This document shows, piece by piece, positions 60,101 through 64,000 of a stretch of 64,000 bases of DNA; position 1 is the first letter of the stretch; each line of letters begins with the position of its first letter. The notes under the pieces were generated by a model. The model saw only the letters and a list, made by a program, of their open reading frames with translations. It did not search any database and was not told the DNA's origin. This DNA comes from Vibrio penaeicida (GTDB lineage Bacteria; Pseudomonadota; Gammaproteobacteria; Enterobacterales; Vibrionaceae). Location of the stretch: the NCBI RefSeq assembly GCF_019977755.1, contig NZ_AP025145.1, forward strand, positions 1-64,000, read 5' to 3'. The translations under genes were made by a program, and so were the position numbers.

Positions 60101-62571
60101 AATGGACCACGATCCACATTGGCTTTGTTGGATGGAACCCACGCCCTCAGACCATCAGGCGAAATGGTGATTCCATTGAGGTAGTTGGGTATACCTCGGC
60201 TTCTGTCGGGGCCATCAATTGTCGTGGTGTCTTTTACCAGTGATATCACCTGACCAACCGATAAATTGTTGATACTAACTTCAACCACTTCCGCTTGTTG
60301 TTGCGGCGAAATAAATCGAGTGACGTACGCCGTATCGGAATCTGCACTTATCGCGAGCCCTCGTGCAGAGTGACCAATGGTGACCGACCCAACTTGTGCC
60401 CCTGTACTGGGGTTGAGTTTGAGTAACTGACCGCTGGCTTGAAGGGTAACGAGTGCAGCACTGTTATCGGGGGTAAAAGCTATGCCATAGGGCTGAGAGG
60501 CTCTAGGCAAGGCGATGTCCCTGATCTTAGAACCTTGAGTGGATAAGACGGTAATCGAGTCACTGTGTTGGTTGACAGCCCATACATCACCATTGGGCGC
60601 AATGGCTAGGGTTCTGGGGCGATCGCCTACAGGGGTTTCCCAAAGCTTATTGAAAGGGCTGTTTGTCGATAGTGCAGTGACGGTGTCGTTGTCCTCATTC
60701 ACTACAAAAGCACGACTGCCAGATTTGGCAATGGTTGACGCCGTTGAAGGAGGTGTTGATGTCGTCGGGTGGTAAGCGGTGATGAGCCCAGATTTTGTGG
60801 AACTGAAGTTAGACTCCCGCACGGTAACAATTGGGGACCAATGACCCAGTGATGAATATACGTGGCTTGCCGCGGAGTTTGAAGAAAACGGAGTAGAGGG
60901 GGTGCCATCTCCGAAACTCCACGAATATTCCAAAGCGCCACCATCAATCGGGCTGGCCGATGCACTCACGCTGATACTTTGCCCCACTTGCGTGGTTGAC
61001 GGAATGGAAACGGTGGCGTTGTGAGAGGCAATATTACCCGTTGAAAAGAGGTATTGCTTATACGGCATGCCGTTTTCAGCGAAGTCTTGAATACCATCGA
61101 TGGTCACCACATAGATTTGGTTGGTGCTGAGGTTTTGGGAGGGTGTGAAATGAACGAATCCCAAGTTTACACTGTAAATACCTTGAATCGGGGTATTGTC
61201 ACCAAGCTTATTGATTTTAAACGTTGTTGCGTTAACGGACTCCATCAATACGCTGTCGGATAGCGCCAAACCAATTCGAGTGGTGACTGGAACCTGAGTC
61301 GATTCACTGGCTGGCATGGATCTGACAATTTGAGGAGGCACAGTATCTTGATTGGTTTGTTGGGCAATCAGGCCACTGCCGCTCCCGTGGTCATTCCCAA
61401 CCCAAATCATATTACCGAAAGCAAATACCTGGCCGTGATCAGTATCCGAGCCTATCGCATCCAACGAGCCAGTCCCAATGGTCGAAATGTTATTGATATC
61501 GGAGACATTCAATACAGAGATATCGTCTTGGTTACCCAGCATTAAACGATCATCTTGAAGATTACAGTAAAGGTTTACAAAGCCACTTTCCGATTCACTG
61601 AGCAGTGAAATTGGGTCGGTCGTGGTGTCATAAATCCTAAGATTGTCACCTGCACTTCTTGCGCCAAAATAGGCACGCTTTCCATCCCAGCAAGATGCAT
61701 AGTATTTTTCTGGAAGGCGTGAATGTGTTTTCACTAAGGTGGGATTTTCAGGATCGTCTATGTTGAGAATGGAGAATCCATTGGTGGTTTCCATGCTTGA
61801 TAGGAACATTTCATTCCCTACCGCAAATACTGGACCTACATTGAAGTTACCTAGCTGATTGGTCGGAATGGTTTTAACGACGGTGGGATTATCCACGTTC
61901 GATGTATTTACGATGGTTAGCCCAGCATTTCCTCTTGAAACATACAGGTAAGGGGCTTGCCAAAAGAGTTGCCAAGAGACGTTATTGTAATCGCCAAAGT
62001 TCACTCCCGAGATGGCGAGTTTGCTTCGTTGAATCGGGTTATTGACGTCACTCCAATCCCAAATTTCGATTCCTCGACCGGTTTGAATGGCGATCAGGTT
62101 GTTTTCACTTAAACCGAAAGAATGGGGTTCTCGGAAGTCGGCGGTTCGTAAGCCGTCTCCGGTTCGGTGCGCATTGCTCGTATCGGGTTCGTAAACCCTT
62201 TTCACCAATTGAATGCTTCTTGGGTTGGAGACATCCAGTGCTATCCAACCTCCTGGTCCACCTCCGCTGTCGGGGGCAAAAACGCCAATCATATACCCAT
62301 TCAACATGGTCATGACATTGACACCAAAGTGTTTTCTACCTGGGTAATCAGGAGGGAGAATGTTGGTGGTGTCATCGACTGATGGCGTTGAAATCTGGGT
62401 GAACAATTCACTTGAAGAAAACGTCACATTACCCAGCCCCGGGCCTTGTGCCGCGTTCGATGCCCCTGAACATAAAGACACCGAAAGGGCGAAATACGCT
62501 AGAGGGTGTGTGTATTTGCTAAGTAGCCGCTTGGATGTGGCACGCCAGCGGCTCAAAATCAAAGGTTTCAT
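57124..62571 (-). CDS. Giant secreted dihaem protein with propellers, PKD, PA14 and NPCBM domains
   Basis: A 1815-residue exported protein; the signal peptide with a long basic lead ends near residue 41 (SNA). Order of domains: LVIVD-type propeller (about 60-405), Big_5-like domain (410-515), PKD domain (520-600; YSWSFGDGTPS), YncE-like propeller (605-960), dihaem cytochrome-c-peroxidase/MauG-like domain with CASCH at 986-990 and CAACH at 1116-1120, NPCBM (about 1222-1365), two near-identical PA14-like repeats of 147 residues (1372-1517, 1519-1665), and a second NPCBM (1670-1815). It probably oxidises, or transfers electrons at, a glycan surface; the substrate is unknown. It contains a parS2 site. 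Flanked by SMP-30 and FGGY kinase genes on the same strand. Confidence 0.85.
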   Translation of the reverse strand: MKPLILSRWRATSKRLLSKYTHPLAYFALSVSLCSGASNAAQGPGLGNVTFSSSELFTQISTPSVDDTTNILPPDYPGRKHFGVNVMTMLNGYMIGVFAPDSGGGPGGWIALDVSNPRSIQLVKRVYEPDTSNAHRTGDGLRTADFREPHSFGLSENNLIAIQTGRGIEIWDWSDVNNPIQRSKLAISGVNFGDYNNVSWQLFWQAPYLYVSRGNAGLTIVNTSNVDNPTVVKTIPTNQLGNFNVGPVFAVGNEMFLSSMETTNGFSILNIDDPENPTLVKTHSRLPEKYYASCWDGKRAYFGARSAGDNLRIYDTTTDPISLLSESESGFVNLYCNLQDDRLMLGNQDDISVLNVSDINNISTIGTGSLDAIGSDTDHGQVFAFGNMIWVGNDHGSGSGLIAQQTNQDTVPPQIVRSMPASESTQVPVTTRIGLALSDSVLMESVNATTFKINKLGDNTPIQGIYSVNLGFVHFTPSQNLSTNQIYVVTIDGIQDFAENGMPYKQYLFSTGNIASHNATVSIPSTTQVGQSISVSASASPIDGGALEYSWSFGDGTPSTPFSSNSAASHVYSSLGHWSPIVTVRESNFSSTKSGLITAYHPTTSTPPSTASTIAKSGSRAFVVNEDNDTVTALSTNSPFNKLWETPVGDRPRTLAIAPNGDVWAVNQHSDSITVLSTQGSKIRDIALPRASQPYGIAFTPDNSAALVTLQASGQLLKLNPSTGAQVGSVTIGHSARGLAISADSDTAYVTRFISPQQQAEVVEVSINNLSVGQVISLVKDTTTIDGPDRSRGIPNYLNGITISPDGLRAWVPSNKANVDRGPFNESDENKTLTFETTIRAIVSQIDLNTNQELPNVQLDIDNRAQPKAIAFSALGDYAYIAVEGQNSVEIRDAYNLNRVNELANSGQAPIGLIKSGDHLFVHGFLSRSVVVYNVSNFESQQGDITRVAEVATVSNEALHPRVLAGKKIFHNAADARMTQDGYLSCASCHTGGDSDGRVWDFTDRGEGLRNTIPLLGRTGLGNGRVHWTANFDEIHDFENDIRFAFGGRGFIDDALFDDVKDPLGSPKAGKSDDLDNLSFYVSSLARFPQSPHRDANGNLTPQAQAGKQLFVDKGCAACHSGVYLTDMLRHDVGTIQASSGQGISQPLAGVGFDTPTLIGLWDSAPYFHNGQAATLNDVLQIGSQHSISNSAERAQLVAYLNQIEYEGPPIVVPEPPPAPKYDYLSDLSETSSDNAWGPFEKDRSNGESGSNDGGPIRLAGTTYSKGLGVHAYSEIIYDLTQKEYDQFSAFIGVDDEVGNRGSVVFEVYLDDVLSFQSGVLTGSSATDAVILPISATHSVLKLVVKDGGNGVGHDHADWADAKLREKGNAPSEIGLYYGEVAGNINTSTENPKTRLTTSLSETEDSIDGNTTEIYTGYIFDADGNISFKEYIDDKTRLWIDGTLVLSSDNWNDEVATGNLNLSAGWHAFELRISNGNGGSGPTSGIGFAFDPDGGTNWSHPEDPGDGSLFRTQDPTPSFQAGLYYGTVSGNINTNAANPKTSVTSTLSETEDSIAGNTTEIYTGYIFDADGNLSFKEYIDDKTRLWIDGTLVLSSDNWNDEVATGNLNLSAGWHAFELRISNGNGGSGPTSGIGFAFDPDGGTNWQHPQDPGDGSLFRTEQSIPATPTYVYVSDLAETSSSNGWGNMEKDRSNGEQGDSDGNTITIAGQSYSKGLGVHANSVITYQIPAGTYNQFSANIGVDDEVGNQGSVVFQVEVDGVQMFQSATLMGSSGAEQVNVSIPSNATSLTLKVNGAGDGIGHDHADWANARLRLSN
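57590..58471. repeat. Tandem 441-bp direct repeat encoding two PA14-like units
   Basis: Two adjacent copies with a period of 441 bp (147 codons) and very high DNA identity, for example the block at 57621 corresponds to that at 58062. They encode the two PA14-like modules of the giant secreted protein. The high identity points to recent duplication or ongoing gene conversion; copy number may vary between strains. Exact edges are approximate. Confidence 0.8.
61166..61178. other. parS2 centromere site inside a gene
   Basis: TTTACACTGTAAA, identical to the site at 5409-5421, lies within the coding region of the giant secreted protein, where the minus strand reads through Tyr-Ser-Val-Asn. It is the fourth exact copy in the window and the only one in coding sequence. 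Confidence 0.75.
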
Positions 62572-62773
62572 TACTCGAATACCTCGTTTCAGTATTGAAC
62601 TATGCCATTTCTTAGTGGGTTAGCTACACGCGATAGCGGTAGTGAGAACCTCATTGAAGAAATTAGCGCCAGTGTAATTTCAAGGTGTAACGGCCACGGT
62701 TATTGATGTTGTCTTTTCTTGTAGGGCTGCTCTATGGCATGAAAGGTAATGGCTCTGTTACGTTTTATGCTCC

Positions 62774-64000
62774 TTATTTAGGTGGAAAGTGGTTGATCCA
62801 ATCCGACACATGACGATAACGGGCAAACCTTTTGGTTAACGCAGCATGGCGGGTAGAATCAGGTACAAACACCTGCACCTCGCTACGCATAGATTTGACC
62901 GAATCTTCAAATGTTGTGAAAAAGCCAGCCGCATAAGCCGCTGCCATCGCGACGCCTTTCGCACCAGATTCGCTGCATTGTGTAATGTGTATTTCCACAT
63001 TAAGTACATCTGCAAACAATTGGCACCAGAAAGCGCTTTTTGCTCCTCCTCCAGTGAGTAACGCGTGAGAGAAATGGATTCCTGCATTGTTCAGTTTCAG
63101 TACGTGTTCTAAATGCCCAAACACGATGCCTTCGTACACCGTGTAGAGTAAGTCTGGTTTTGTATGCCATCCTGCCAGGTCGAAAAAGCTGCCTCTGGCA
63201 GCACTATTGTCTCCAGACCCGTATAAGTAAGGGTGGAATAAAGGCAAGGCTGAACTGAATTTAACCTGTTCAATCAACTGATTGCATTGTTCAAAAACGC
63301 TTTGGTTGATAGAGGCAGCTTGTTGCTTTTCATGGGTGAAAAATTCTCGTACAAACCACTCTAGGTTAGACGCCGACGTCGCACTGTTTTCCATGGCAAG
63401 AAATCGATGTTGTGGGAACAAGCACGTCATAAAAAGTTGTTCGCTCGGTAGGGTATTGGTCACCACTTGGTTTATGCTCCACGTACCGGTAACAATGGAC
63501 GCGTCGTTGGAGTCCCAAACTCCCGAACCCATTGCGCTGGCAACAACGTCCAGCATCCCACCGACAACGGGGATACCTTCTGGTAATCCTGTGAGTTCAG
63601 AGGCTTGCGCCGTCACGTGACCAATAATGTGTTCACTGTGACAGGGGGCTGGAATGGCTGAAGCCATTTCGAGTATGTCGAAGAACGAGAGCAATTCCGG
63701 GCTGACTTCACGTTGGGTAAAATCAAACAACCCAGATGCACTTAAATCGCTGTAATCGGTTTTTATCTGATCAGTCAGGCAGAAATTTAAATAGTCTTTG
63801 CAGAAAAAGACGGTTCCAATGTCGTCGTAAAGCGACGCTCGGTTTTGTTTGAGCCAATTGAGTAAAGTGGCGGTTTGTGATGACCAAGCGCCCTGTCGGT
63901 TTAACGTGCGAATACGGCTGTAGTGCTTTTCAGCTTGCAGCTTTGCGACTTGTTCACTCGCGCGGCTATCCAAAGATTGAATCGCCAGTAATGGCTGATG
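62774..64000 (-). CDS. FGGY-family carbohydrate kinase (N-terminus beyond window)
   Basis: The C-terminal 408 residues of a sugar kinase (xylulokinase/L-xylulose-kinase-like); the frame stays open to the right edge, so the start is outside. SLDSRASEQ corresponds to the DxR substrate motif, FCKDYLNFCLTDQIKTDYSDLSASGLFD to the sugar-binding region, VVGGMLDVVASAMGSGV and TGTWSINQ to the phosphate-2/FGGY region, and LTGGGAKSAFWCQLFADVLN to the adenosine motif. It phosphorylates a pentulose-like sugar with ATP. It lies 200 bp upstream of the giant secreted protein on the same strand and could complete a sugar pathway with the SMP-30 lactonase. Confidence 0.9.
   Translation of the reverse strand, partial: HQPLLAIQSLDSRASEQVAKLQAEKHYSRIRTLNRQGAWSSQTATLLNWLKQNRASLYDDIGTVFFCKDYLNFCLTDQIKTDYSDLSASGLFDFTQREVSPELLSFFDILEMASAIPAPCHSEHIIGHVTAQASELTGLPEGIPVVGGMLDVVASAMGSGVWDSNDASIVTGTWSINQVVTNTLPSEQLFMTCLFPQHRFLAMENSATSASNLEWFVREFFTHEKQQAASINQSVFEQCNQLIEQVKFSSALPLFHPYLYGSGDNSAARGSFFDLAGWHTKPDLLYTVYEGIVFGHLEHVLKLNNAGIHFSHALLTGGGAKSAFWCQLFADVLNVEIHITQCSESGAKGVAMAAAYAAGFFTTFEDSVKSMRSEVQVFVPDSTRHAALTKRFARYRHVSDWINHFPPK

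Overview
The window reads as the replication-origin-proximal end of chromosome 2 of a Vibrio species. It opens exactly at the start codon of rctB, the initiator found only on the second chromosome of Vibrionaceae. It also carries four exact copies of the palindrome TTTACANTGTAAA, the motif described for the chromosome-2 centromere parS2, and a cluster of Dam-site-containing 12-mers of the RctB type just downstream of rctB. The species cannot be fixed from the sequence alone. No rRNA, tRNA, CRISPR array or insertion sequence was seen.

Layout. 1-7.5 kb: rctB; a Fur-controlled pair of peptide-type ABC ATPases without permeases; two small proteins; an SgrR-type regulator. 7.5-13 kb: a 264-bp palindromic repeat element, then an accessory run (two GNATs, MerR, flavodoxin-fold oxidoreductase, ASCH protein, methyltransferase, a broken GNAT) ending in an AT-rich pair that looks like a cell-wall-amidase effector with a periplasmic immunity protein. 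13-16 kb: SDR and nadV (NAD salvage). 15.8-22.7 kb: a LacI-controlled sugar ABC transporter operon with a sugar epimerase; two matching 16-bp operators lie in the divergent promoter region. 23-29.3 kb: an XRE-cupin regulator, a GAF protein and a complete Dpp/Opp-type transporter in one operon. 29.4-33.6 kb: three secreted proteins in one operon, two tandem mono-ADP-ribosyltransferases and an unrecognised 880-residue partner, proposed as an exotoxin locus. 34.5-38.6 kb: an AraC regulator, the second copy of the repeat element, and a two-component flavin monooxygenase (styrene/indole monooxygenase type) with an SDR. 38.7-41.2 kb: an AT-rich island with a gene remnant, a compact frameshifted HlyD-like protein and an S41 peptidase. 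41.5-46.7 kb: an operon of cytochrome b561/ethylbenzene-dehydrogenase-like protein, DUF1566 protein and secreted phosphatase with a chitin-type binding module, plus two small genes. 47.6-48.7 kb: an EAL phosphodiesterase and a DUF3088 protein. 48.7-54.3 kb: the complete Fur-controlled sufABCDSE operon, followed by msrB-msrA. 55.5-64 kb: a GNAT, then a minus-strand group of SMP-30 lactonase-like protein, a 1815-residue secreted dihaem protein with beta-propeller, PA14 and NPCBM domains, and an FGGY sugar kinase cut by the window edge.

The strongest new leads are (i) the 264-bp element, whose two copies differ by paired, compensating changes in several helices; (ii) the three-gene ADP-ribosyltransferase locus; (iii) the effector/immunity-like pair; and (iv) orphan ABC ATPases under a Fur box. 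Functional statements come from motif recognition by eye; no searches were run.
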